64,000 nt of DNA from Stutzerimonas stutzeri (GTDB taxonomy: Bacteria > Pseudomonadota > Gammaproteobacteria > Pseudomonadales > Pseudomonadaceae), in NCBI RefSeq assembly GCF_024448955.1, contig NZ_JAMOIH010000018.1:39947-103946 (forward strand), in the 5' to 3' direction. The translations under genes were made by a program, and so were the position numbers. A model generated the notes under the pieces. That model ran no database searches, was not told the origin of the DNA, and worked only from the letters and a program-made list of their open reading frames with translations. Positions 37,325 through 46,139 of the stretch are shown here, piece by piece; position 1 is the stretch's first letter; every line of letters starts with the position of its first letter.

Positions 37325-37948
37325 ATGAGCCAGTTCTTTCAGATACATCCCGAAAATCCGCAAGCCCGGCTGATCAAGCAGGCCGTGGAAATCATTCGCG
37401 GCGGCGGAGTGGTGATCTATCCCACCGACTCGTCCTACGCCATCGGCTGTTCGATGGGCAACAAGGCCGGCATCGAGAGAATTCGCCGCTTGCGACAGCT
37501 GGATGACAAGCACAATTTCACGCTGGTCTGTCGCGATCTCTCCCAGCTCGGGTTGTTCGCCAAGGTGGACACCTCGGCGTTCCGCCTGTTGAAGACGCAC
37601 CTTCCCGGACCCTACACCATCATTCTCAGCGCGACGCGTGAGGTGCCGCGTATGCTGCTGCACCCCAAGCGCCGCACCATTGGGCTGCGGGTCCCCGCGC
37701 AGCCGATCGCTCAAGCGTTGCTCGCTGAGCTGGGTGAGCCACTGATGAGCGTCAGTCTCATTCTGCCGGGGGAAACCGAGCCGATGAGTGATCCTTATGA
37801 AATGCGTGATGCGTTGGAGCATCAGGTAGACCTGATCATCGACGGCGGTTACGGTGGCATCGAAGCTTCAACGGTGATCAGTCTGGTAGATGGTGATCCA
37901 GAAGTGCTGCGTGTCGGTTGCGGCGATCCCGCACCCTTTACCGTCTGA
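37325..37948 (+). CDS. yciO: YciO family L-threonylcarbamoyladenylate synthase-like protein
   Basis: 207 residues, YrdC/Sua5 fold. Characteristic stretches are GGGVVIYPTDSSYAIGCSMGNKAGIERIRRLRQLD (KxR-like ATP/threonine site), LPGPYTIILSATREVPRML, and RRTIGLRVPAQPIAQALLAELGEPLMSVS. YciO is the paralogue of TsaC; it has weak or unclear tRNA t6A activity. Starts 13 bp after the RNase AM stop, so cotranscription is likely. ATG at 37325 follows GAGCACGG; alternatives upstream overlap RNase AM. Confidence 0.92.
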   Translation: MSQFFQIHPENPQARLIKQAVEIIRGGGVVIYPTDSSYAIGCSMGNKAGIERIRRLRQLDDKHNFTLVCRDLSQLGLFAKVDTSAFRLLKTHLPGPYTIILSATREVPRMLLHPKRRTIGLRVPAQPIAQALLAELGEPLMSVSLILPGETEPMSDPYEMRDALEHQVDLIIDGGYGGIEASTVISLVDGDPEVLRVGCGDPAPFTV

Positions 37949-37981
37949 CCCGCTTTTTCGAAATTTACGAAGGAAACCCTT

Positions 37982-39196
37982 TTGAGTTCCATGGAATCGC
38001 AGCGACGTGTGGTGTCCGGTATGCGGCCCAGCGGCCGTCTTCATCTCGGTCATTACCACGGCGTGCTGAAAAATTGGGTAAGGATGCAGCATGAGTATCA
38101 ATGTTTCTTCTGCATCGTCGACTGGCATGCCCTGACCACCGACCACGCGGCGGGTAGCGATATCGCGCGCAATGTGCAGGAGATGGCGATCGATTGGCTG
38201 GCGGCGGGCGTCAGTCCAAGCTCGGCGACCATGTTCATCCAGTCCCAGGTAGTCGAGCACGCCGAGTTGCATCTGCTCTTGTCGATGATCTGCCCGCTGC
38301 CTTGGCTGGAGCGCATACCCTCCTACAAGGAGCAGCAGCTCGATTCGCAGCAAAAGGATATCGATACGTACGGCTTCCTCGGTTACCCGCTGCTCCAGGC
38401 TGCAGACATTCTTGCGTACCGCGCCGGAGTCGTGCCGGTGGGGGCGGACCAGCTGCCGCATATCGAATTCGCGCGCGAGGTCGCGCGGCGCTTCAATCAC
38501 CTTTACGGCAGCGAAGAGGATTTCGAGGTAAAGGCCGAAGCGGCAATCCGCAAGCTCGGTAAAAAGAGTTCCAAACTCTACGCCAGCCTGCGCAGGAGCT
38601 ATCAGGAGCAGGGCGATCTCGAGGCGCTGAACACCGCCCGCGCGCTGCTCAAAGACCAGCAGACCATCACCATCGGTGACCAGGAGCGCCTGTTCGGGTA
38701 TCTGGAGGGGAGCGGCCGACTGTTGTTGCCCGAGCCCCAGGCGCTATTGAGCGATTCCCCCAAGCTGTCGGGCCTGGACGGCGGCAAGATGGCCAAATCG
38801 GCCAGTAATTCCATCTTCCTGCGTGACACGCCTGCCGAGATCGAAGAAAAGATCAAGCGCATGCCTACCGATCCGGCACGGGTACATCGCCACGATCCCG
38901 GTGAGCCGACGCGTTGTCCGGTGTGGTCGATGCATCTTTCGCATTCGGCGGAGGATGTCTGTCAGTGGGCCGAACAGGGCTGCCGCAGTGCGGGTATTGG
39001 CTGCCTGGAGTGCAAGGCGCCTCTGATAGAAGCGATCAAGCTTGAGCTGGCGCCGCTGCAGGAGCGGGCTCAGGACTACGAGCAGAATCCGGACCTGGTG
39101 CGAAGCATCCTTGCCGAGGGCGCCGAGCAGGCCCGCGATGAAGCCCGCGAAACCTTGGTCGTTGTGCGTCAGGCAATGGGCCTGAATTACCGCTAG
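37982..39196 (+). CDS. trpS: Tryptophanyl-tRNA synthetase with Fe-S-type cysteine motif
   Basis: 404 residues. Class Ic synthetase charging tRNA-Trp. HIGH-like motif is LHLGHYHG; KMSKS appears as GGKMAKSAS. The C-terminal anticodon-binding part carries C312-x21-C334-x6-C341-x2-C344, very like the C-x22-C-x6-C-x2-C motif holding a [4Fe-4S] cluster in Thermotoga maritima TrpRS. It is longer than the ~334-residue standard form. The TTG at 37982 has AAGGAAA at the right distance, so it is preferred over the ATG three codons later. Probably cotranscribed with yciO. Confidence 0.95.
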   Translation: MSSMESQRRVVSGMRPSGRLHLGHYHGVLKNWVRMQHEYQCFFCIVDWHALTTDHAAGSDIARNVQEMAIDWLAAGVSPSSATMFIQSQVVEHAELHLLLSMICPLPWLERIPSYKEQQLDSQQKDIDTYGFLGYPLLQAADILAYRAGVVPVGADQLPHIEFAREVARRFNHLYGSEEDFEVKAEAAIRKLGKKSSKLYASLRRSYQEQGDLEALNTARALLKDQQTITIGDQERLFGYLEGSGRLLLPEPQALLSDSPKLSGLDGGKMAKSASNSIFLRDTPAEIEEKIKRMPTDPARVHRHDPGEPTRCPVWSMHLSHSAEDVCQWAEQGCRSAGIGCLECKAPLIEAIKLELAPLQERAQDYEQNPDLVRSILAEGAEQARDEARETLVVVRQAMGLNYR

Positions 39197-39210
39197 CGGC
39201 AAGAAAACCT

Positions 39211-39279
39211 GGCGCTGGCGACTGCGCCTGCAATGGCTTCGTGAAGCCCAAGCGGCGACCTACATAAGCTGTCGCCGCT
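39211..39279 (+). other. Three tandem hairpins between trpS and scpA
   Basis: GGCGC/GCGCC (39211-39228), GGCTTC/GAAGCC (39235-39248) and AGCGGCGAC/GTCGCCGCT (39251-39279, nine perfect pairs, 11-base loop) lie in series in the 112-bp gap. None has a T-run, so this is not a simple terminator. Could be an RNA processing or stability element. Confidence 0.4.
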
Positions 39280-39308
39280 CCGATACCCCATTGTTCCGTG
39301 GAGAAAGC

Positions 39309-40127
39309 ATGCAGGAAATCCAGGCCGAGGCGACGATCGATCCGCCCGGCGAGCAGCTTCGACTGGCGCTTGTCTACGGCGAGGCCTTCAACGATCTGCC
39401 GCAGGATCTCTATATTCCGCCGGACGCGCTGGAGGTTTTTCTCGAGGCGTTCGAAGGGCCGCTGGATTTGCTGCTCTACCTGATCCGCAAGCAGAACATC
39501 GACATTCTCGATATTCCGGTGGCGGAAATCACCCGTCAGTACATGGGCTACGTCGAGCTGATGAAAGCCGTGAGGCTGGAACTGGCGGCTGAGTATCTGG
39601 TGATGGCGGCGATGCTGGCTGAGATCAAGTCACGCATGCTGCTGCCGCGTTCGGCCGAAGTGGAGGAGGACGAGCTCGATCCGCGTGCCGAGCTGATACG
39701 CCGCTTGCAGGAGTACGAGCGCTTCAAGGCCGCCTCGGAGGACCTCGACGAGCTACCGCGAGTTGGTCGCGAGCTGCACGTGCCACGGCTGGATGCGCCG
39801 GACGCACGGGCGCGCAAGCTGTTGCCCGAGGTCAGTCTGGAGGAGCTGCTGATTTCCATGGCCGAGGTGCTGCGTCGTGCCGACATGTTCGAAAGTCATC
39901 AGGTAACGCGCGAGACGCTGTCGACTCGCGAGCGCATGAGCGATGTGCTGGAGCGCCTCAAGGGCGGAGCATTCGTGCCTTTCGTCGCGTTGTTCACGCT
40001 GGACGAGGGCCGGCTCGGCGTGGTGGTGACTTTCATGGCGGTGCTTGAGCTGGTCAAGGAGTCGCTGGTCGAGCTGGTGCAGAATGAACCCTTCGCACCC
40101 ATTCACGTTCGGGCTCGGGTCGAATAA
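39309..40127 (+). CDS. scpA: Segregation and condensation protein A
   Basis: 272 residues, kleisin subunit of the Smc-ScpAB condensin. Core N-terminal region FEGPLDLLLYLIRKQNIDILDIPVAEITRQYMGYVELM binds the Smc neck; a winged-helix C-terminal domain (FVPFVALFTLDEGRLGVVVTFMAVLELVKESLVELVQNEPFAPIHV) binds the Smc head. Between them is an acidic linker. GGAGA precedes the ATG at 39309; a TTG six codons upstream is less likely. Forms an operon with scpB, 33 bp downstream. Confidence 0.95.
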   Translation: MQEIQAEATIDPPGEQLRLALVYGEAFNDLPQDLYIPPDALEVFLEAFEGPLDLLLYLIRKQNIDILDIPVAEITRQYMGYVELMKAVRLELAAEYLVMAAMLAEIKSRMLLPRSAEVEEDELDPRAELIRRLQEYERFKAASEDLDELPRVGRELHVPRLDAPDARARKLLPEVSLEELLISMAEVLRRADMFESHQVTRETLSTRERMSDVLERLKGGAFVPFVALFTLDEGRLGVVVTFMAVLELVKESLVELVQNEPFAPIHVRARVE

Positions 40128-40160
40128 TCTGCGCACACGGATGAGTCGAGGTAATTCAGG

Positions 40161-40922
40161 TTGAATCTTTCCGATCCCAAGGATCTCGCTTCGCTGCTCG
40201 AAGCCTTTCTGCTGGCCTCGGGCAAGCCGATGTCCATCGAGCGGATGTCCGAGCTGTTCGATGAAGCCGAACGCCCGCCGCCATCATTGCTGCGCAAGGC
40301 GCTGGGCGTGCTGGAAAAATCCTGCAAGGACCGCGCGTTCGAGCTCAAGGAAGTCGCCAGTGGTTATCGCCTTCAGGTCCGCGAGCGTTTTTCGCCCTGG
40401 GTGGGTCGGCTCTGGGAAGAGCGGCCGCAGCGCTATTCGCGCGCGCTGCTGGAAACGCTGGTGTTGATCGCTTACCGCCAGCCAATCACGCGTGGCGAGA
40501 TCGAAGACGTTCGTGGCGTCGCGGTCAACAGCCATATCGTGAAGACTCTGCTGGAGCGCGAATGGGTGCGCGTCGTTGGCCATCGCGACGTGCCGGGGAG
40601 GCCGGCGATGTTTGCCACTACCAGGCAGTTTCTCGACCACTTCAATCTGAAGAGCCTCGATGAGCTGCCGCCGTTAGCGGTGCTGCGCGAAATGGAACCC
40701 GCCCCGCTGCCGGTCGACGTCGAAGAAGCGCCCGTGCCTGATGCGTTGCAGGCGCGCGCCGACGTGGAACTGCAATCTGAAGCGCCGCGCGAGCAGACCA
40801 GCTTCCGCAGCCTGCTGGCAGAGCTCGACAGCATGGAGACTGGCCTAAAGACGGACTTCGACGACCTGCGCGACGCTGCCGAAGTCGATGAAGATCAGCG
40901 CATTCCAGACGGCAATCTGTAG
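40161..40922 (+). CDS. scpB: Segregation and condensation protein B
   Basis: 253 residues. ScpB dimerises and binds the ScpA linker. Two winged helices are visible, with the signature RYSRALLETLVLIAYRQPITRGEIEDVRGVAVNSHIVKTLLEREWVRVVGHRDVPGRPAMFATTRQFLDHF. The acidic C-terminal tail of about 80 residues is common in pseudomonads. The start is TTG at 40161, with CAGG three bases upstream and GAGG ten bases further up; no better start is available. Convergent with mgsA, 11 bp apart. Confidence 0.94.
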   Translation: MNLSDPKDLASLLEAFLLASGKPMSIERMSELFDEAERPPPSLLRKALGVLEKSCKDRAFELKEVASGYRLQVRERFSPWVGRLWEERPQRYSRALLETLVLIAYRQPITRGEIEDVRGVAVNSHIVKTLLEREWVRVVGHRDVPGRPAMFATTRQFLDHFNLKSLDELPPLAVLREMEPAPLPVDVEEAPVPDALQARADVELQSEAPREQTSFRSLLAELDSMETGLKTDFDDLRDAAEVDEDQRIPDGNL

Positions 40923-40933
40923 GGTTAATGGGC

Positions 40934-41401
40934 CTATAACTGGCGCCCTGCCAGGTAGCTGCCGTAGTCAGGAATACTCAGGCTGTGGGCCTGATCGAGC
41001 AGCGGGCTGGAGAGCAGATAGTCGGCACTGCTCTCGTTGGCCGCCAGCGGAATGTTCCACACCGCGGCGACCCGCAGCAGCGCTTTGACGTCCGGGTCAT
41101 GCGGCTGCGGCTCGAAGGGGTCCCAGAAGAACACCAGCACATCGATTCGTCGTTCAGCAATGCGTGCGCCGATCTGCTGGTCGCCGCCTAGCGGACCGCT
41201 GATCATGCACTCCACCGGCAGGCCCAGGCGCTGCCCGAGCAGCAGTCCGGTGGTGCCGGTGGCGAGCAACTCGTGCTTCGCCAACTGCTCTTTCTGCCGC
41301 TTCGCCCAGTCCAGCAAGCGCTCCTTGCAGTGGTCGTGCGCGACCAGCGCGATGCGCTTGCGGGCGGGCAGTGTCGCGGTGACGAAATCGATGCGATTCA
41401 T
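40934..41401 (-). CDS. mgsA: Methylglyoxal synthase
   Basis: 155 residues. Converts dihydroxyacetone phosphate to methylglyoxal and phosphate. Active-site elements are ALVAHDHCKERLLDWA, LATGTTGLLL (phosphate binding), SGPLGGDQQIGARI and the catalytic Asp in FFWDPFEPQPHDPDV. It bypasses lower glycolysis when phosphate is short; its position beside gapA is fitting. 45 bp separate it from the gapA stop upstream, so it may be read on the gapA transcript. Confidence 0.95.
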   Translation of the reverse strand: MNRIDFVTATLPARKRIALVAHDHCKERLLDWAKRQKEQLAKHELLATGTTGLLLGQRLGLPVECMISGPLGGDQQIGARIAERRIDVLVFFWDPFEPQPHDPDVKALLRVAAVWNIPLAANESSADYLLSSPLLDQAHSLSIPDYGSYLAGRQL

Positions 41402-41446
41402 TTTCTTCTCTGGTCTACCGAGTCGATGCTGAGGTCTGGTCGTTGA

Positions 41447-42448
41447 TCATGCTGCCTCGTAGAGCGCGCGGCAGGTGTCCAGCATCCGATTGGAGAATCC
41501 CCATTCGTTGTCGTACCAGGCCATCACTTTCAGCAGGCGTCCGCTAACCTTGGTGTGGTTGGTGTCGAAGATGGAGGACATCGGGTTGTGGTTGAAGTCG
41601 CAGGAAACCAGCGGCAGCGAATTACAGGCCAGTATCGGCGAGCGCTGACTGGCATCCAGCATTAGTGCATTGACCTCGTCCGCGCTGGTTTCGCGGCTGA
41701 GCTCCAGCGTCAGATCCACCAACGAGACATTGATCACCGGCACGCGTACGGCCATGCCGGTCAGCTTGCCTGCCAGTTCTGGCAACACCAGGCCAACGGC
41801 TTCGGCGGCACCGGTCTTGGTTGGAATCATCGACTGTGTAGCCGACCGCGCACGGTAAGGGTCGCTGTGGTAGACGTCGGACAGATTCTGGTCGTTGGTA
41901 TAGGCATGGATGGTAGTCATCAGGCCATGCTCGATGCCCAATTCCCGTGACAGTACCTGGGCGACCGGGGCCAGGCAGTTGGTGGTGCACGACGCGTTGG
42001 AAATGATCTGGTGCGACTGACGCAGGATGTCATGGTTGACGCCATAGACGATGGTGGCATCGGCGCCGGAGGCCGGAGCGGAAATGATGACCTTGGCGGC
42101 ACCGGCTTCGAGGTGCGCGCTGGCCTTCTCGCGAGAGGTGAAGAGACCGGTACACTCGAACACCACATCGACTCCGTGCTGGCGCCAGGGAAGCTCGGCC
42201 GGGTTACGGATCGCGGACACGGCAATCGGATCGCCATTGACCACCAGACGATCATCGCCGACCTCAATTTTTGCGTCGAAATAGCCGTGAACGCTGTCGT
42301 ACTGCAAAAGGTGGGCATTCATCGCCGAGCTGCCGAGGTCATTGATCGCCACGACCTGCATATGTTCGCGGTAGCCCGAGCTGTAAAGAGCGCGAAGAAC
42401 ATTGCGTCCGATACGACCGAAGCCGTTGATGGCGATGCGAATAGTCAT
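41447..42448 (-). CDS. gapA: Type I glyceraldehyde-3-phosphate dehydrogenase
   Basis: 333 residues. Oxidises glyceraldehyde-3-phosphate with NAD to 1,3-bisphosphoglycerate. NAD-binding [21 protein letters not shown]; catalytic Cys in [17 protein letters not shown]; substrate region [38 protein letters not shown] at the end. It lies divergent from edd with a HexR operator in the 123-bp gap, as with the catabolic gap-1 of pseudomonads that consumes triose from KDPG cleavage. Confidence 0.96.
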   Translation of the reverse strand: MTIRIAINGFGRIGRNVLRALYSSGYREHMQVVAINDLGSSAMNAHLLQYDSVHGYFDAKIEVGDDRLVVNGDPIAVSAIRNPAELPWRQHGVDVVFECTGLFTSREKASAHLEAGAAKVIISAPASGADATIVYGVNHDILRQSHQIISNASCTTNCLAPVAQVLSRELGIEHGLMTTIHAYTNDQNLSDVYHSDPYRARSATQSMIPTKTGAAEAVGLVLPELAGKLTGMAVRVPVINVSLVDLTLELSRETSADEVNALMLDASQRSPILACNSLPLVSCDFNHNPMSSIFDTNHTKVSGRLLKVMAWYDNEWGFSNRMLDTCRALYEAA

Positions 42449-42471
42449 AAATGGGTCCTAATTGGATTTTG

Positions 42472-42486
42472 TTGTGGGAATGACAA
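42472..42486. promoter_or_regulatory. Predicted HexR operator, gapA/edd intergenic
   Basis: TTGT-GGGAATG-ACAA matches the HexR consensus TTGT-N7/8-ACAA defined in P. putida. It lies between divergent gapA (24 bp away) and edd (86 bp away), so one site could control both. KDPG relieves HexR repression. Confidence 0.75.
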
Positions 42487-42571
42487 GATTATTCCTGTCA
42501 GAATAGAAATCAAGCCCGTATCCATGTTGTTTTGTTGATAAAACCAAAGATTAATATGCAGGAGTGATGGT

Positions 42572-44401
42572 ATGCACCCGCGGATTCAAGAGGTTACCGA
42601 ACGTTTGATCGAGCGCAGCCGGCCAACCCGGCAGCGCTATCTTGCCCAGATGGCCGGCGCGGCGAGCGATGGGCCTCAACGTGGCAGGCTCCAGTGCGCC
42701 AACTTCGCCCATGGTGTGGCGGGTTGTGCGTCCGCTGGCGACAAGCAGAAGCTGCGTCTGATGGATGAGGCCAACGTGGCCATCGTCTCGGCCTACAACG
42801 ACATGCTGTCAGCGCACCAGCCGTACGAGCACTTTCCCGAAATCATCAAGCAGGCGTTGCGTGACGTCGGTTCGGTCGGGCAGTTCGCCGGCGGTGTGCC
42901 GGCCATGTGCGACGGCGTCACCCAGGGCGAGGCGGGGATGGAGCTGAGCCTGGCCAGTCGTGAAGTGATCGCTATGGCCACCGCCATCGCGCTGTCACAC
43001 AACATGTTCGATGCGGCGCTCTACCTGGGTATTTGCGACAAGATCATTCCGGGCCTGATGATCGGCGCCTTGCGCTTCGGTCATCTACCGGCGGTATTCG
43101 TACCGGGCGGGCCGATGCCGTCGGGCATTCCCAACAAGCAGAAGGCCGAGGTTCGTCAGCGTTACGCCGAAGGCAAGGCCAGCCGCGAGGAGCTGCTGGA
43201 GTCGGAAATGCTCTCCTACCACAGCCCCGGCACCTGTACCTTCTACGGCACGGCGAACACCAATCAGGTGGTGATGGAGATCATGGGCCTGCACTTGCCG
43301 GGCTCGTCCTTCGTCAATCCCTACACGCCGCTGCGTGACGAACTGACCCGCGAGGCGGCGCGCCAGGTGACTCGCCTGACACCTCAGTCTGGTAACTACT
43401 TGCCGCTGTGCAAGATTGTCGACGAGAAGGCGATCATCAATTCGGTGGTGGCACTCAATGCCACCGGTGGCTCAACCAACCACACGCTGCATATTCCCGC
43501 ATTTGCCCAGGCCGCTGGCATTCAGCTGACCTGGCAGGACATGGCTGACATTTCTGCGGTGACGCCGACATTAGCGAAGGTCTATCCCAATGGGCAGGCT
43601 GACGTGAACCATTTCCATGCCTGCGGTGGCGTGCCGTTCATGGTTCGCACGTTGCTCGACGCCGGCTTGCTGCATGAGGACGTTTACACCGTCGTGGGTC
43701 AGGGGTTGAAGCGCTACACCCAAGAACCTTTCCTTGAAGGCGATGCGCTGGTTTGGAAGGAGGGTCCGGCTAACAGTCTCGACGAAGCGATCCTGCGTCC
43801 GGTTGAACGTGCCTTCTCTCCTGAAGGTGGCCTACGTGTGCTGGAAGGCAACCTCGGCCGTAGCGTGACCAAGATATCGGCGGTCGCACCGGAGCATCGT
43901 GTGGTGGAGGCGCCGGCGCGAGTGTTCAGCGATCAAAGCGAGCTGGCCCAGGCGTTCATGAATGGCGAGCTGGAAAAAGATTTCGTTGCCGTGGTGCGTT
44001 TCCAAGGGCCCAAAGCCAACGGCATGCCCGAACTGCACAAGCTGACGCCGTTCCTCGGCGTTTTGCAGGATCGCGGACATAAGGTGGCGTTGGTTACCGA
44101 CGGTCGCATGTCTGGCGCGTCGGGCAAGGTGCCGGCAGCCATTCACGTCAGTCCCGAGGCGCTCGATGGTGGACCGCTGTGCCGCCTGCGTGACGGCGAC
44201 CTCATCCGCGTCGACGGCGAGACGGGCGAATTGCGCGTACTGGTCGATCAGGCCGAATTCGATAGCCGTGAACCTGTGAGTGCGCCCAGCGATCTTGGGA
44301 TCGGTTGCGGTCGCGAGCTATTCGGTTTCATGCGGGCCGCTTTCAGTCCGGCCGAGAAGGGCGCGAGTGCGTTTACCGAAGGGCTGGAGGTGCTCAAGTG
44401 A
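42572..44401 (+). CDS. edd: 6-phosphogluconate dehydratase
   Basis: 609 residues. First committed Entner-Doudoroff step, 6-phosphogluconate to KDPG, with a [4Fe-4S] cluster. IlvD/Edd family segments: [20 protein letters not shown] (cluster Cys), [28 protein letters not shown], and [15 protein letters not shown]; the C-terminal [23 protein letters not shown] is intact. AGGAG precedes the ATG. First gene of the edd-glk-gltR-gtrS operon under a HexR site. Confidence 0.97.
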   Translation: MHPRIQEVTERLIERSRPTRQRYLAQMAGAASDGPQRGRLQCANFAHGVAGCASAGDKQKLRLMDEANVAIVSAYNDMLSAHQPYEHFPEIIKQALRDVGSVGQFAGGVPAMCDGVTQGEAGMELSLASREVIAMATAIALSHNMFDAALYLGICDKIIPGLMIGALRFGHLPAVFVPGGPMPSGIPNKQKAEVRQRYAEGKASREELLESEMLSYHSPGTCTFYGTANTNQVVMEIMGLHLPGSSFVNPYTPLRDELTREAARQVTRLTPQSGNYLPLCKIVDEKAIINSVVALNATGGSTNHTLHIPAFAQAAGIQLTWQDMADISAVTPTLAKVYPNGQADVNHFHACGGVPFMVRTLLDAGLLHEDVYTVVGQGLKRYTQEPFLEGDALVWKEGPANSLDEAILRPVERAFSPEGGLRVLEGNLGRSVTKISAVAPEHRVVEAPARVFSDQSELAQAFMNGELEKDFVAVVRFQGPKANGMPELHKLTPFLGVLQDRGHKVALVTDGRMSGASGKVPAAIHVSPEALDGGPLCRLRDGDLIRVDGETGELRVLVDQAEFDSREPVSAPSDLGIGCGRELFGFMRAAFSPAEKGASAFTEGLEVLK

Positions 44402-45369
44402 CGGCACTGGTAGGCGATATTGGGGGCACCAATGCCCGCTTCGCACTCTGGCGCGACCACCAAGTCGAGTCGGTGCGGGTGCTGCCGACCGTTGAGTATC
44501 TGCGTCCGGAAGACGCCATCCGAGCTTATCTGCACGGTGTTGGACAGAGCGTCGAGGCGCTTCAGGCGGTCTGCCTGGCCTGTGCCGGCCCGGTTTCGGG
44601 CGATGAATTCGCATTCACGAACAATCACTGGCGTCTGAGCCGCAAATCTTTTTGCGAAGATCTTGGGCTGAGCGATCTGTTGCTGATCAACGATTTCACG
44701 GCTATGGCGCTGGGCATGACCCGCCTGCGCGATGGCGAACTGATCGAGGTATGCCCCGGTCAATCCGAGGCAGGCCGCACACGTCTAGTCATCGGGCCCG
44801 GCACCGGGCTCGGCGTTGCCACTCTGCTGCCATTGGCCGACGGAGTTTGGCGAGCGTTGCCGGGTGAAGGCGGGCACGTCTGCTTGCCGATCGGCACGAG
44901 CCGAGAGGCCGCATTGTGGGCGCATCTGCACGAGAAGCTCGGCCATGTGAATGCCGAGGCGATCCTCAGCGGGGGCGGGTTGTTGGAGCTCTATCGAGCC
45001 AGTTGCGCGCTCGATGGTGAGGCGCCTCGTCTGACTACGCCCGCCGAGGTTACCGCCGCTGCGCTGGCGGGCGATGCGTACGCCGAGGCGGTGCTGGAAC
45101 AATTCTGTGTCTGGCTGGGTCGGATCGCCGGCGACAATGTGCTTACGACTGGTGCGCGCGGTGGTGTCTATATTGCTGGGGGCATCGTGCCGCGCTTCGT
45201 CGAGTTTTTTGCGCGTAGCGGCTTTAGCCAAAGTTTTCGCGACAAGGGCTGTATGAGCCGGTATTTTGACGACGTCCCGGTCTGGGTGGTGACAGCTGAA
45301 TACCCGGGACTGGAAGGCGCAGGCGTTGCCTTGCAGCAATTGCTGGGGGGCACGCCCGGCGAGCGCTGA
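44398..45369 (+). CDS. glk: Glucokinase
   Basis: 323 residues. ATP-dependent phosphorylation of cytoplasmic glucose. Phosphate-binding [15 protein letters not shown], catalytic Asp region [13 protein letters not shown], and [14 protein letters not shown] with the ROK-unlike Glk pattern GEGGHVCLP. The GTG start overlaps the edd stop (GTGA) with GGAGGTG upstream, so it is translationally coupled to edd; an in-frame ATG earlier lies inside edd and is rejected. Supplies glucose-6-phosphate to Zwf after GtsABCD uptake. Confidence 0.95.
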   Translation: MTALVGDIGGTNARFALWRDHQVESVRVLPTVEYLRPEDAIRAYLHGVGQSVEALQAVCLACAGPVSGDEFAFTNNHWRLSRKSFCEDLGLSDLLLINDFTAMALGMTRLRDGELIEVCPGQSEAGRTRLVIGPGTGLGVATLLPLADGVWRALPGEGGHVCLPIGTSREAALWAHLHEKLGHVNAEAILSGGGLLELYRASCALDGEAPRLTTPAEVTAAALAGDAYAEAVLEQFCVWLGRIAGDNVLTTGARGGVYIAGGIVPRFVEFFARSGFSQSFRDKGCMSRYFDDVPVWVVTAEYPGLEGAGVALQQLLGGTPGER

Positions 45370-45404
45370 GCCGCATCGAAACGAGAACAAGAGAAGGGAT
45401 GCCA

Positions 45405-46139
45405 GTGAACCAGACCGGAAGATCCATTTTGCTGGTCGATGATGATCAGGAAATTCGCGAACTGTTGGAAACCTACCTCAGCCGATCGGGCTTTCAGGTA
45501 CGCACCGTGGCAGACGGTGCGCAGTTTCGAGAAGCGATGGCCGACGATCCGGCCGATCTGGTCATTCTCGACGTGATGCTGCCGGATGAAGATGGCTTCA
45601 GCCTCTGCCGCTGGGTTCGGGGGCATCAACGTCTGGCCCAGATGCCGATCATCATGCTAACCGCCAGTTCCGATGAGGCTGATCGGGTCATCGGGCTGGA
45701 GCTGGGGGCCGACGATTACTTGGGCAAACCCTTCAGTCCTCGTGAGCTGCTGGCGCGAATCAAGGCGCTGCTTCGCCGCGTCAACTTCGGCCAGGAACGC
45801 ACCGGCGACGTGCTGGCGTTCGATGAGTGGCGGCTGGATATGGTCAGCCACCGGCTGTTTCATCAGGACGGGGAAGAGGTGCTGCTGTCTGGTGCCGATT
45901 TTGCGTTGTTGAAGCTCTTTCTCGATCACCCGCAGCAGATTCTCGACCGCGACACCATTGCCAATGCCACGCGCGGTCGTGAAGTGCTGCCGCTCGAGCG
46001 CATCGTCGACATGGCCGTCAGCCGCCTACGCCAGCGACTGCGCGACACCGGTAAGTGCCCTCGGTTGATCCGCACCGTTCGCGGCAGTGGTTATCTGCTC
46101 GCCGCCCAGGTCGCGCCGCATCATGACTCGCTCGGCTAA
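45405..46139 (+). CDS. gltR: GltR response regulator, OmpR family
   Basis: 244 residues from the GTG at 45405, which has AGAAGGG six bases upstream; an ATG at 45399 directly abuts that site. Receiver pocket LLVDDDQE, phospho-Asp in LVILDVMLPDEDG (D56 in this numbering), Lys in DDYLGKPFSPREL. C-terminal winged helix (ILDRDTIANATRGREVLPLERIVDMAVSRLRQRL). GltR represses glucose-uptake genes and is released by GtrS phosphorylation. The gene ends 17 bases into gtrS. Confidence 0.92.
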   Translation: MNQTGRSILLVDDDQEIRELLETYLSRSGFQVRTVADGAQFREAMADDPADLVILDVMLPDEDGFSLCRWVRGHQRLAQMPIIMLTASSDEADRVIGLELGADDYLGKPFSPRELLARIKALLRRVNFGQERTGDVLAFDEWRLDMVSHRLFHQDGEEVLLSGADFALLKLFLDHPQQILDRDTIANATRGREVLPLERIVDMAVSRLRQRLRDTGKCPRLIRTVRGSGYLLAAQVAPHHDSLG

